The position numbers and the translations under genes were made by a program. From Paractinoplanes durhamensis (GTDB lineage Bacteria; Actinomycetota; Actinomycetes; Mycobacteriales; Micromonosporaceae), in the NCBI RefSeq assembly GCF_016862175.1, contig NZ_BOML01000005.1:152862-216861 (forward strand): a stretch of DNA of 64,000 nucleotides, written 5' to 3'. Under the pieces are notes generated by a model that worked only from the letters and a program-made list of their open reading frames with translations, searched no databases and was not told the DNA's origin. Positions 30,683 to 38,459 of this stretch are shown in pieces. How positions within the stretch are numbered: the first letter of the stretch is position 1; the number at the start of each line of letters is the position of its first letter.

Positions 30683-31342
30683 TCATTGATTGCCCGTTTT
30701 GACCGCGGCGGTTTTCGGGCGCCGCAGGACGGCGTGCTCCAAGGCGGTCCACGACGTCGAGGTGACCAGGTAGAGGGCGCCGGCCAGGGGCATCCAGGCG
30801 ACCACCGCGACCGTGAAATAGGGCATCGCCTTCAGGAACTTCGGGGCTTCGGCCGGCATCCGGCGGGCCGACCAACGAGCGATGAGGACGGCGATGGCGA
30901 GCAACGCGGCGAAGATCGGCAGGCCGGCCATCAGGTGGGCGGTCAGTGGGATGCCGAAGACCGCGCCGGCCGGGGCGGTCATCGCCACCCGGTACATGAT
31001 CATGAAGAACGGAGCCTGGGCCAGAGCGGGCAGGAGTGCGGCGAACGGGTTGATGCCGTTCGCCCGCTGCAGGGCCAGGGTTTCGGTGGCCAGCACCATC
31101 GGGTCGCTGCCGTGCTTCTCGCGCAGCTTCTCGATCTGCGGGTTGAGGGCGGCACGACGGCGTTCACCGCGGACCTGCAGGTAGGTGATCGGGCTGATCA
31201 GCAGCCGGATCAGCAGGGTGAAGACGATGATCGCGGCGGCCGTGGCGAGGTTTCCGGCCAGCGGGGTGAGCAGGGTGGCGAGGGCTTCGATGGCGGAGTG
31301 AGCGGCGCCGACCACGGCCCCGAAAGCGTGCGAAACAGACAT
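30683..31342 (-). CDS. yidC: YidC/Oxa1-family membrane protein insertase (short form)
   Basis: A 219-residue insertase. The core helices are visible: NLATAAAIIVFTLLIRLLISPITYLQVRGERRRAALNPQIEKLREKHGSDP (with the conserved positively charged Arg in the groove helix), then AALLPALAQAPFFMIMYRV, HLMAGLPIFAALLAIAVLIARW and AMPYFTVAVVAWMPLAGALYLVTSTSW. It lacks the long C-terminal tail of the main actinobacterial YidC, so it is probably a second copy. ATG 31342 has AAGGGG upstream. A small DUF6412-like membrane protein lies upstream across a repeat-rich gap. Confidence 0.92.
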   Translation of the reverse strand: MSVSHAFGAVVGAAHSAIEALATLLTPLAGNLATAAAIIVFTLLIRLLISPITYLQVRGERRRAALNPQIEKLREKHGSDPMVLATETLALQRANGINPFAALLPALAQAPFFMIMYRVAMTAPAGAVFGIPLTAHLMAGLPIFAALLAIAVLIARWSARRMPAEAPKFLKAMPYFTVAVVAWMPLAGALYLVTSTSWTALEHAVLRRPKTAAVKTGNQ

Positions 31343-31453
31343 GGTGCGACCCCTTGCGGTCCGAAGAGACGAGAACGCAGAGGCGGCAGAAAGGCGAGTA
31401 TCCGAAAGCTCAAGATCAAGATGGACGGGGTCGACCCACGAACGACACCCACG

Positions 31454-31547
31454 CGCGGGTTCGACCAACCCGCGATCGAGCCGCGATCGCGGCATCGGAG
31501 CGCGGGTTCGGCCGATCCACGATCCAGCCGCGAGTGCGACGCCGGAA
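31454..31547. repeat. 47-bp imperfect tandem repeat, two units
   Basis: Units 31454-31500 and 31501-31547 both begin CGCGGGTTCG and continue with matching blocks CGATC, AGCCGCGA and GCG. Unit 1 also contains a perfect hairpin: CGCGGGTT and AACCCGCG around a five-base loop. A decayed third unit may start at 31548. Confidence 0.7.
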
Positions 31548-31559
31548 CGCGGGGCGGCC

Positions 31560-31710
31560 GGGTGGGGGTTTGGGCGCAACCACGCACGCACGTCGCCGTG
31601 GTGGGGTGAGTGGTTTGGACGCGTCAGCGGCCAGCTCGCCCCGCCGCGGTCCCGGCGGGAGCGACGGTCTGTACCCACCACCCCGGCACGACAGCTGGAT
31701 CTTGATGTTG
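31560..31710 (+). repeat. Dispersed intergenic repeat, copy A
   Basis: Shares, in the same order and orientation, CCACGCACGCA (31580-31590), GGCCAGCTC (31628-31636), GAGCGACGGTC (31658-31668), ACCCACCACCC (31672-31682) and GGCACGACA (31684-31692) with copy B at 45940-46076. Both copies end in a TTGAT/TTTTGA tract just before the stop of a minus-strand gene. No frame is coding in both copies. Confidence 0.8.
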
Positions 31711-31731
31711 ATGTTGCCCGGAAAAAGAGCC

Positions 31732-31995
31732 TTACGCTGCCGCGGGACTCATGGCGGGGGCTCGGGAGCGCGGGCGACCGGGTGCGTCCGGGTCGGCCAG
31801 GCGAGGGCGGGTCGCGATGCGGGCTCGGCGGGCGAAAGCGAAGGTCGCGGGCGCCATGATCGCTGCCAGCGCCGGAAGCGCGGTGGTGGCGACCAGGAGA
31901 ATGGCGGCGGCGACCAGCGCCAGGCCGAGGACGAGCTGCGTCGGCGCCCCGAAGGTGGTGGGGTCGAGAAGGGCCCAGAAACCCTCGAGCAGCAT
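31732..31995 (-). CDS. DUF6412-like small membrane protein
   Basis: An 87-residue protein with two hydrophobic helices (GAPTQLVLGLALVAAAILLVATTALPALAAIM) followed by an Arg/Pro-rich cytoplasmic tail (FARRARIATRPRLADPDAPGRPRSR). Small proteins of this kind (DUF6412) occur beside short YidC genes in actinobacteria; the family call rests on this context and composition. It precedes yidC on the same strand but is separated by 389 bases of repeats, so co-transcription is doubtful. Confidence 0.68.
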   Translation of the reverse strand: MLLEGFWALLDPTTFGAPTQLVLGLALVAAAILLVATTALPALAAIMAPATFAFARRARIATRPRLADPDAPGRPRSRAPAMSPAAA

Positions 31996-32037
31996 GGGCG
32001 AAGCTTAGCTCCGTTCCGCAACGGGTAACGGGGGCGC

Positions 32038-33219
32038 ATGGATGCGGCTTCCGGTGGTACGACGATCTCCGACGAGATGGCCCAGGAGGCCGAGGCGCAG
32101 GACCTTCTCACGCTCGGCGTGGAGGAGGAATACCTCCTGGTCGACGCGGTCGAACCGCGCGGCGTGGAGGCGGTCGAGGACGTTCTCGACCACATCCCGG
32201 CCGAGTACGCCGAAGCGGTGCAGCACGAATATCTGCGCACCCAGATCGAGGTGGCCAGCCCGCCGCAATTGCACCTCGCGACCCTCTACGAAGCCATGAA
32301 GGAACTCCGCGGCGTGGTGTCCGGCGCGGCCGAGCAGGCCGGCGTGCGCCTCGTCGCGGTCGGCACCGGACCGGCGGCCGGGCCCGTCGCCCGGCTCGTC
32401 GACCGGCCGCGCTACCACCGGATGCGGGAGCGTTTCGGTGACCTCTCCCCCGGTCAGGGCATGTGCGGCACGCACGTGCACGTCAGCATCCCGGACCCGG
32501 AGAGCGGCATCCACGTGCTGAACCACCTGCGGCCGTGGCTTCCGGTCTTCCAGGCCGCCACCGCGAACTCGCCGCTGGCCGACGGACGCGACACCGGCTA
32601 CGCGAGCTGGCGCTCGATGCTCTGGGAGCGCTGGCCGACGGTCGGCCCGACGCCGCACCTCGAATCGCCCGAGCACTACGAGACGCTGGTCGCCGACCTG
32701 CGGGCGAGCGGCGCCATGCTCGACGAGGGCATGCTCTATTGGTATGCCCGGCTCTCCGCGAGCTACCCCACCGTGGAGATCCGGATGGGCGACGTGATGC
32801 CCAGCCTGGACGACGCGATGCTGCTGGCCGCCCTGGCCCGGGGCCTGGTGGCGACGCTGCTGCGGAACATCCGCGAGGGCGCCCCGGCGCCGGACGTGCC
32901 GCATCCGCTGCTGATGGCCGCGCACTGGCGGGCCGCCCGGGACGGGCTCGAGGGTCAGCTGCTCGACCTGGCCACCCGGGAACCGCGGCCGGCCTGGCGC
33001 CTGATGCGGCAGCTCTTCGACTACGTCCGGCCCGAGCTGGAGCGGCACGGCGACCTGGAGATGACCACCGTCCTGATGGGACGGCTGCGGTCGCACGGCA
33101 CCGGCGCCGCCCGGCAGCGCGCGATCCTCAACCGGGACGGCACGGTCGCCGACGTGGTCGACTGGCTGGCCCGGGCCACCCGCGGCGGAAGTGACCCCGA
33201 GGACGCCACCGCGACGTAA
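32038..33219 (+). CDS. GCS2-family carboxylate-amine ligase (glutamate-cysteine ligase-like)
   Basis: A 393-residue ATP-dependent ligase of the GCS2/YbdK family. Family features: TLGVEEEYLLVD (acidic Mg-binding EEE motif), HEYLRTQIEVASPPQ, GMCGTHVHVSIPD (GTHVHV signature) and TVEIRMGDVMPSLDDAMLLAALARGLV (E-R-D). E. coli YbdK makes gamma-glutamylcysteine weakly; actinobacteria use related enzymes for other gamma-glutamyl or carboxylate-amine products, so the exact substrate is open. The start ATG 32038 has GGGTAACGGGGGC before it. It ends 10 bases before the flavoprotein gene, so they may be one operon linked to thiol chemistry. Confidence 0.9.
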   Translation: MDAASGGTTISDEMAQEAEAQDLLTLGVEEEYLLVDAVEPRGVEAVEDVLDHIPAEYAEAVQHEYLRTQIEVASPPQLHLATLYEAMKELRGVVSGAAEQAGVRLVAVGTGPAAGPVARLVDRPRYHRMRERFGDLSPGQGMCGTHVHVSIPDPESGIHVLNHLRPWLPVFQAATANSPLADGRDTGYASWRSMLWERWPTVGPTPHLESPEHYETLVADLRASGAMLDEGMLYWYARLSASYPTVEIRMGDVMPSLDDAMLLAALARGLVATLLRNIREGAPAPDVPHPLLMAAHWRAARDGLEGQLLDLATREPRPAWRLMRQLFDYVRPELERHGDLEMTTVLMGRLRSHGTGAARQRAILNRDGTVADVVDWLARATRGGSDPEDATAT

Positions 33220-33229
33220 GTTGGACCGC

Positions 33230-34600
33230 GTGAAGCTCGTCGTGATCGGCGGTGACGCGGCCGGCATGTCGGCGGCGTCGCAGGCCCGCAAGCGCCTCGG
33301 CCCTGACCAGCTGGAGATCGTCGCGTTCGAGCGGGGGCATTTCACCTCCTACTCGGCGTGCGGCATCCCCTACTGGATCGGCGGCGCGGTCACCGAGCGG
33401 GCGAAGCTGATCGCCCGCACGCCCGAGGTGCACCGCGAGGCCGGCATCGACGTCCGGTTGCGGCACGAGGTGGTCACCATCGACCCGGATCGACGGCTGG
33501 TCATCGCGCGCGATCTCGCCGGCGGCGGCGAGGTCCGGGAAAACTTCGACCACTTGATGTACGCGACGGGAGCGACCCCGGTCATCCCCGAGTGGGCCGG
33601 CGTCACCGCGTCCGGCGTGTTCGGCGTGCAGACCCTGGACGACGGCGCCGCCATTCAGGAGTGGCTGGCGAGCGACCCGGCGCCGCGCACCGCGGTGGTG
33701 ATCGGCGGCGGCTACATCGGCGTGGAGATGGCCGAGGCGCTGCTGAAACGCGGTCTCGACGTCACCCTGCTGGAGAAGTCGGCGCAGCCGATGGGCAAGA
33801 CGGTCGACCCGGATGTCGGCGAGCTGGTCGCCGAGGCGATCCGCGGCCAGGGCATCAAGGTGGTCACCGAGGCGCACGTGGACTCGCTGGAGACCGAGGG
33901 CGGCCGGGTGCGGGCGGTGGTCACCCCGGGCGGTTCGCTGCCGGCCGACATCGTGGTGATGGGCTTGGGGGTACGCCCGAACACCGCGCTCGCCACCGCC
34001 GCCGGCCTGCCGGTCGGACCCACCGGTGGCCTGCGCACCGACCGGCGGATGCGGGTCGAGGGCACCGACGGCATCTGGGCGGCCGGCGACTGTGTGGAGT
34101 CCCGGCACCTGATCACCGGGGAACCGGTGCACGTGCCGCTCGGCACCCACGCCAACAAGCAGGGCCGGGTGGCCGGCATCAACCTGGCCGGCGGCTACGC
34201 CACGTTCCCGGGGGTGATCGGCACCGCGGTGACCAAGGTCTGCGAGCTCGAGGTGGCCCGGACCGGCCTCACCGAGAAGGAGGCGGCGCGGGCCGGGTTC
34301 GCCTATGTGACCGCCCGGGTCGAGTCGACCAGCCGGGCCGGCTACTACCCGGGCGCCAGCAAGATGATGATCAAGCTGATCGCCGAGCGTCGCACCGGGA
34401 CACTGCTCGGCGCGCAGATCGTCGGCAAGGCCGAGGCGGCCAAGCGGATCGACGCGCTCGCCGTCGCGGTGTGGAACCGGATGACCGTGGAGGAGATGAC
34501 GGCGCTCGACCTCAGCTACGCGCCGCCGTTCGCCCCGGTGTGGGACCCGGTGCTGATCGCGGCGCGCAAGGCGACCGACGCGGTGCACAAGGCGATGTAG
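33230..34600 (+). CDS. FAD-dependent CoA-disulfide-reductase-like oxidoreductase
   Basis: A 456-residue pyridine-nucleotide-disulfide reductase. FAD-binding VVIGGDAAGMSAAS (residues 4-17); single active-site Cys44 in YSACGIPYW, diagnostic for CoA-disulfide reductase/NADH oxidase; NAD(P)-binding VVIGGGYIGVEMAEALL (from about 155); FAD signature GIWAAGDCVE; C-terminal dimerisation domain with GVIGTAVTKVCELEVARTGL and Tyr residues in SRAGYYPGA. It likely reduces CoA disulfide, persulfide or oxygen. GTG 33230 is used; TTG 33221 is possible. It follows a GCS2-type ligase, consistent with low-molecular-weight thiol metabolism. Confidence 0.9.
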   Translation: MKLVVIGGDAAGMSAASQARKRLGPDQLEIVAFERGHFTSYSACGIPYWIGGAVTERAKLIARTPEVHREAGIDVRLRHEVVTIDPDRRLVIARDLAGGGEVRENFDHLMYATGATPVIPEWAGVTASGVFGVQTLDDGAAIQEWLASDPAPRTAVVIGGGYIGVEMAEALLKRGLDVTLLEKSAQPMGKTVDPDVGELVAEAIRGQGIKVVTEAHVDSLETEGGRVRAVVTPGGSLPADIVVMGLGVRPNTALATAAGLPVGPTGGLRTDRRMRVEGTDGIWAAGDCVESRHLITGEPVHVPLGTHANKQGRVAGINLAGGYATFPGVIGTAVTKVCELEVARTGLTEKEAARAGFAYVTARVESTSRAGYYPGASKMMIKLIAERRTGTLLGAQIVGKAEAAKRIDALAVAVWNRMTVEEMTALDLSYAPPFAPVWDPVLIAARKATDAVHKAM

Positions 34601-34723
34601 GCCGACTTGGTCGATTTTGTGTTTTCGGGGTCACAGAGCGCCAGCAGGCGTTACTACGCGCCGTAAATACGGAATCACCGATCTGGTATCGCGCTCGATC
34701 TTGCAACACGGTAGGCATGCAGC

Positions 34724-36052
34724 ATGTCGCCGCAATCCCTCACGTACCCGAGTTCGGCGTCCGGCGACGTCGCCGAGCCGGGCGGCCGACACCGCCGCGC
34801 CGAGTCCCTTGAGGACGCCCGGCCGCGCGTCACCTACGACCTGCCGCCACGGGTTGCCGCTTCGCGCAGCGGGCGGCACCAGCGTGTCGCTCCAGCCCAG
34901 CGCAACGTGCTGGATCAACTGACCGCGCTGAGTGCCATGGGGCCGCGCAACACCCGGTCCGCCCGGCACCGCAACGAGCGGCCGGTCACCGGCAGCCACC
35001 GCGCCCCCGGCACCCTGCCGATCGAGTCCTGGCTGCTGATGGGCAAGAAGCGGCAGCAGGTGCTGCTCGCCGCCCTGGTCGCGGCCGGCCTGCTGCTGGT
35101 CGCGGTGCCCGGCGGCGGAAACAACGACAACAGCATCGACGCGGTGAACGCCGCCGCCCAGCGGGCGGCCGGCACGCACGCCGCGCAGAAGACCAAGCCC
35201 GGCGGCGGCTCGGACTCGTCCGGGCAGAAGGACGACTCCGCCGACGGCAAGGCCGCCGACCCGGCGGCGTCCGCCCCGGCGCCGACCGCGTCCACCACCG
35301 CCGACACCCCGGTGCAGGCCACCGAGGCCAAGCACACCGGGCCGGGCAACTCGCTGCTGGTCACCGGCACCACCGCGGTCGCGCTCACCTTCGACGACGG
35401 GCCGGACCCGGCGCAGACGCCGCGCATCCTGGCCCTGCTGGACCAGTACCAGATCAAGGCGACCTTCTGCCTGGTCGGCCAGCAGGTGCAGAAGCACCCC
35501 GAGATCGTGCGACAGATCGTGGCCGCGGGGCACACGCTCTGCAACCACACCTGGAGTCACAGCCTCACTATCGGTAAGGACAAGCCGACGCAGATCCAGG
35601 CGGACCTGGCCCGCACCAACGCCGCGATCGAGGCGGCGGTGCCCGGTGCGGCCGTCCCGTTCTTCCGGGCGCCCGGCGGCAACTTCACCGACCGGCTGGT
35701 CGGCGTGGCCGCGGCCGACGGGATGACCTCGCTCTACTGGCAGGTCGACCCGCAGGACTGGGACCACAGGGTGGGCGAGACCGACGACGCGCACATCGCC
35801 CGGGTGATCGCCGAGGTCAAGAAGCACGTGAAGCCCGGCTCGATCGTGCTGTCGCACGACTTCAACCAGCCGGACACCATCGCGGCGTACCAGAAGCTGC
35901 TGCCCTGGCTGAAGGAGAACTTCACCCTCGGCATCCCCGGTCAGCCCGCGCCGGTCACGTCCGCGCCGACCACCGAGCCCACCCCCGCCGAGACGCCGGC
36001 CACCCCCGACCCCTCGGCCTCCACGGTTCCGTCCGCCGCCCCTCAGGCCTGA
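34724..36052 (+). CDS. Membrane-anchored NodB-type polysaccharide deacetylase
   Basis: A 442-residue protein. A long basic cytoplasmic N-tail (about 105 residues) precedes one membrane helix (VLLAALVAAGLLLVAVPGGG). A disordered Ala/Asp/Thr-rich linker follows, then the NodB domain (residues 218-400): TFDDGPDPAQTPRIL (motif 1, metal Asp), HTLCNHTWSHSL (motif 2, His-x3-His), FFRAPGGNFT (motif 3), SIVLSHDF (motif 5). It probably N-deacetylates peptidoglycan or another surface glycan outside the membrane. A Pro/Thr tail ends the protein. The last 10 bases overlap the convergent glycosylase gene. Confidence 0.9.
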   Translation: MSPQSLTYPSSASGDVAEPGGRHRRAESLEDARPRVTYDLPPRVAASRSGRHQRVAPAQRNVLDQLTALSAMGPRNTRSARHRNERPVTGSHRAPGTLPIESWLLMGKKRQQVLLAALVAAGLLLVAVPGGGNNDNSIDAVNAAAQRAAGTHAAQKTKPGGGSDSSGQKDDSADGKAADPAASAPAPTASTTADTPVQATEAKHTGPGNSLLVTGTTAVALTFDDGPDPAQTPRILALLDQYQIKATFCLVGQQVQKHPEIVRQIVAAGHTLCNHTWSHSLTIGKDKPTQIQADLARTNAAIEAAVPGAAVPFFRAPGGNFTDRLVGVAAADGMTSLYWQVDPQDWDHRVGETDDAHIARVIAEVKKHVKPGSIVLSHDFNQPDTIAAYQKLLPWLKENFTLGIPGQPAPVTSAPTTEPTPAETPATPDPSASTVPSAAPQA

Positions 36053-36849
36053 CAGACCCCGCACCAGTAGAGGTTGCGGCCGGCCAGCGGGCCGCGGCTC
36101 ACCGCGGTGCCGCAGACCAGGCACGGCTGACCGGGACGGCGGTAGACGTACACCTCGCCGCCGTGCCGGTCGACCCGCGGTGCCCGGCGCATCGCCTCCG
36201 GCGTGTGCGCGGTGTGCACGGTGTCGATCCGGCCGCGCGCCACGCCCTCCTTCATCAGCGCCCGCAGGTCGGCCCAGAGCGCGTCCCAGCCCTCGGCACC
36301 GACCAGGCGCCCCGCCGTGGTCGGCGCCAGCCCGGCCCGGAACAGCACCTCGTTCGCGTAGATCAGGCCGCAGCCGGCCACGATCGACTGATCCATCAGC
36401 AGCGCGAAGATCGGCTTGGTGCTGGTGCCGATCTTCCGGAACGCGGCGGCCGGGTCGGCGTCGTCGCGCAGCGGGTCGGCGCCCAGCCGGTCGCGCAGCC
36501 GCTGCGCCTGCAGCGGATCGAACACCTCGCACGCGGTCGGGCCGCGCAGCTCCAGCCAGTGCCGGTCGCCGGCCAGCCGCATCCGGATCTGCCCGACCGG
36601 CTCCGGCACGGGCCGCTCGCCGTCCGCGAACTTTCCGTAAAGTCCCAGGTGGACGTGCACGCTGAGATCGCCGTCGTAGTGATGCAACAGATGCTTGCCG
36701 TACGCCTCGGTGTCGCGCAGCGTGCGCCCGTCGACAAGGGCGGCGCCGGCCGTGAAGCGTCCCTGCGGACTGCTGACCGAGAGCGGCTGCCCGGCGAAGA
36801 GCTCCCGATGCCGGGCGGCGAGTCGATGAATCGTGTGTCCCTCTGGCAC
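36043..36849 (-). CDS. Fpg/Nei-family DNA glycosylase/AP lyase
   Basis: A 268-residue base-excision-repair enzyme. Start GTG 36849 gives the processed N-terminus PEGHTIHR: Pro is the Schiff-base nucleophile, Glu the catalytic acid; this PEGHTIHR form marks the actinobacterial Nei group rather than Fpg (PELPEVE). The helix-two-turns-helix domain is ILxx-type GCGLIYANEVLFRAGLAP. The zinc finger CLVCGTAVSRGPLAGRN...CGVC holds all four Cys and the DNA-binding Arg. It removes oxidised pyrimidines and nicks the strand. It converges on the deacetylase gene and diverges from clpP. Confidence 0.93.
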   Translation of the reverse strand: MPEGHTIHRLAARHRELFAGQPLSVSSPQGRFTAGAALVDGRTLRDTEAYGKHLLHHYDGDLSVHVHLGLYGKFADGERPVPEPVGQIRMRLAGDRHWLELRGPTACEVFDPLQAQRLRDRLGADPLRDDADPAAAFRKIGTSTKPIFALLMDQSIVAGCGLIYANEVLFRAGLAPTTAGRLVGAEGWDALWADLRALMKEGVARGRIDTVHTAHTPEAMRRAPRVDRHGGEVYVYRRPGQPCLVCGTAVSRGPLAGRNLYWCGVCQA

Positions 36850-36979
36850 GAGGGGCAACGCTATCCGTTCTGCCCAGAGGGGAATCGTTGGGTGTGACCC
36901 CTGTTGCTGAGCGAAGCTGGGGGACGTCAACTGACGGGCCGGTTGGGACGCCCCACGGCTGATGCGAGAGGGTGGGGGC

Positions 36980-37573
36980 ATGAACGAGCTGACGATGCGC
37001 GGTGGTGGATCCTTCGACGACCAGGTCTACGAGCGGCTCCTCCGGGAGCGGATCATCTTCCTGGGCAGCGAGGTGAACGACGAGGTCACCAACCGGATCT
37101 GCGCGCAGATGCTGCTGCTGGCCTCGAACGACAGCGAGCGGGACATCGCGCTCTACATCAACTCGCCGGGCGGCTCGATCAGCGCCGGCATGGCGGTGTA
37201 CGACACGATGCAGTACATCAAGAACGACGTGGCCACCATCGCGCTCGGCATGGCCGCCTCGATGGGCCAGTTCCTGCTGTGCGCGGGCGCCCCCGGCAAG
37301 CGCTACTCCCTGCCGCACGCCCGGGTGATGATGCACCAGCTCTCCGGCGGCATCGGCGGCACCGCGGCCGACATCGCCATCCAGGCCGAGAGCATGCTGC
37401 ACGTCAAGCACGTGATGAACGAGCGGATCGCGTTCCACACCGGGCACACCGCCGAAGAGATCGAGCGTGACGCCGACCGCGACCGCTGGTTCACCGCCGA
37501 CGAGGCCAAGGCGTACGGGATGGTCGACCACGTGATCAGCCGGGCCAGCGACGTGGTGGCTCTGCCCGCCTGA
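36980..37573 (+). CDS. clpP: ATP-dependent Clp protease proteolytic subunit
   Basis: A 197-residue ClpP. Catalytic triad: Ser near 94 in GMAASMGQFLL, His near 119 in ARVMMHQ, Asp near 168 in DRDRWFTADEAKAYGMVD. The INSPGGSISAGMAVYDTM oxyanion loop and the handle helix are intact. The chain DERDIA..NDSERDIALYINSPGG is typical. The tetradecamer degrades proteins delivered by ClpX or ClpC. It stands alone here, not beside tig-clpX, so it is probably an extra ClpP paralog (ClpP3/ClpP5-like). ATG 36980 has GAGAGGGTGGGGGC before it. A strong hairpin terminator follows. Confidence 0.93.
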   Translation: MNELTMRGGGSFDDQVYERLLRERIIFLGSEVNDEVTNRICAQMLLLASNDSERDIALYINSPGGSISAGMAVYDTMQYIKNDVATIALGMAASMGQFLLCAGAPGKRYSLPHARVMMHQLSGGIGGTAADIAIQAESMLHVKHVMNERIAFHTGHTAEEIERDADRDRWFTADEAKAYGMVDHVISRASDVVALPA

Positions 37574-37587
37574 CCAGTTGTTTCACC

Positions 37588-37613
37588 GGGCGCGCGGCCG
37601 TTGCCGCGCGCCC
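37588..37613 (+). terminator. Hairpin terminator after clpP
   Basis: GGGCGCGCGGC (37588-37598) and GCCGCGCGCCC (37603-37613) are exact inverted copies with loop CGTT, followed by TTTGTGT. It lies 15 bases past the clpP stop. Confidence 0.88.
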
Positions 37614-37680
37614 TTTGTGTGGCCTGTGGGAGATCGGGGTATAGGCGTGTCATCCCCCACAACGTCAAGGAGGTACTGAC

Positions 37681-38271
37681 GTGAGGCTCCCGACGTTCTC
37701 TCGCCAGACCGAGACCGAGACCGCGGAGGCGGACCGCCCGAGCACGGCGGGCCCCGTCACCACCACTACCTCACCGGTCCGGCCCCGGACCGACGACACC
37801 ACGGCCGACCTGCGGCCGGCCGACCGCACCGTGACCCCGCCGCCCCCGCCGACCGCCGTGAAGCGCTGGCCGGAGAACCGGGACACGGCCGAGATCGACA
37901 AGGTGCCGGCCGTCGTCGAGAAGCCGGCCCCGGTCGTCACCGGACCCAAGCCGCGGGCCAGCCTGCTCGCCACGCTCGGGCTGATCCTCAGCGTCGCGGC
38001 CGTGCTGCTGGTGCTCTCCGGGCCGCTGCTCGGCTACGGCATCGGCGTGGCCGGTCTGGCCCTGATTCTCTCGCTGAGCGGCATCCACGCCACCGGCAAG
38101 CGGCACGTGGCCGGCAAGACCGACGCCCTCATCGGCATGGTGCTCTCGCTCGGCGCGATCGTGCTCGGCGTGCTCGCCCTGACCGGCTCGCTCTACTGGC
38201 TGGGCACCGATGTGCAGCCGGTGAACAACCTGCGTGAGTGGCTTGATTCACAGTTTGTCAACCGTTTCTGA
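37681..38271 (+). CDS. DUF4190-like membrane protein
   Basis: A 196-residue protein with a 95-residue Thr/Pro/Asp-rich disordered N-region (ETETAEADRPSTAGPVTTTT) and three membrane helices: LLATLGLILSVAAVLLVLSGPL, GYGIGVAGLALILSLSGI and DALIGMVLSLGAIVLGVLALTGSLYWL. The helices and Gly pattern fit DUF4190-type small membrane proteins; function unknown. GTG 37681 has a near-perfect AAGGAGG 6 bases upstream, suggesting strong translation. Two hairpins follow its stop. Confidence 0.8.
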   Translation: MRLPTFSRQTETETAEADRPSTAGPVTTTTSPVRPRTDDTTADLRPADRTVTPPPPPTAVKRWPENRDTAEIDKVPAVVEKPAPVVTGPKPRASLLATLGLILSVAAVLLVLSGPLLGYGIGVAGLALILSLSGIHATGKRHVAGKTDALIGMVLSLGAIVLGVLALTGSLYWLGTDVQPVNNLREWLDSQFVNRF

Positions 38272-38287
38272 CGGGCATTGGATCGTT

Positions 38288-38348
38288 CGTGGTCAGCGGT
38301 TCGCGACCACGACATTCCTCGGAGGGCGGCTCAATGGTGAGCCGCCCT
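38288..38348 (+). terminator. Double-hairpin terminator
   Basis: First stem CGTGGTC (38288-38294)/GACCACG (38305-38311). Second stem AGGGCGGCTCA (38323-38333)/TGAGCCGCCCT (38338-38348) with a four-base loop. Both follow the membrane protein stop and precede the ddaH promoter region. Confidence 0.8.
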
Positions 38349-38357
38349 TCGGCGTTT

Positions 38358-38398
38358 GCAACGAATCTCCGGCTGTCCTGAAAATGACGCAACGAATC
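38358..38398. promoter_or_regulatory. Direct-repeat pair upstream of ddaH
   Basis: GCAACGAATC occurs at 38358-38367 and again at 38389-38398, 31 bases apart, which is three helical turns. The pair ends 61 bases before the ddaH start. Such spacing suits a regulator (for example Lrp/AsnC type) binding one face of DNA; the regulator is not known. Confidence 0.5.
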
Positions 38399-38459
38399 GC
38401 TGCGGAACGCATGATCGAGCCATGGGTCCGTACGTCCGAACGGCCCTAGCGTTTGAGTC

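Larger units (their letters stand above)
31343..31731. other. 389-bp repeat-rich non-coding gap
   Basis: No gene is supported here. The gap holds an AAGATCAAGAT tract (31409-31420 region), the palindrome GGGTCGACCC (31428-31437), a 47-bp imperfect tandem repeat (31454-31547) and copy A of a dispersed repeat (31560-31710). It lies downstream of the DUF6412-like gene and upstream of yidC, both on the minus strand. Confidence 0.7.

Noticed and set aside
34601..34723. Possible c-di-AMP (ydaO-type) riboswitch before the NodB deacetylase
   Set aside because: The gap is only 123 bases and lacks the conserved GGGA...CCGCCGA core; only a CCGTA/TACGG mini-palindrome is present.
34631..37531. 966-codon minus-strand frame opposite the deacetylase and clpP
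   Set aside because: No recognisable domain; it covers four real genes on both strands, including the Nei-type glycosylase in another frame.
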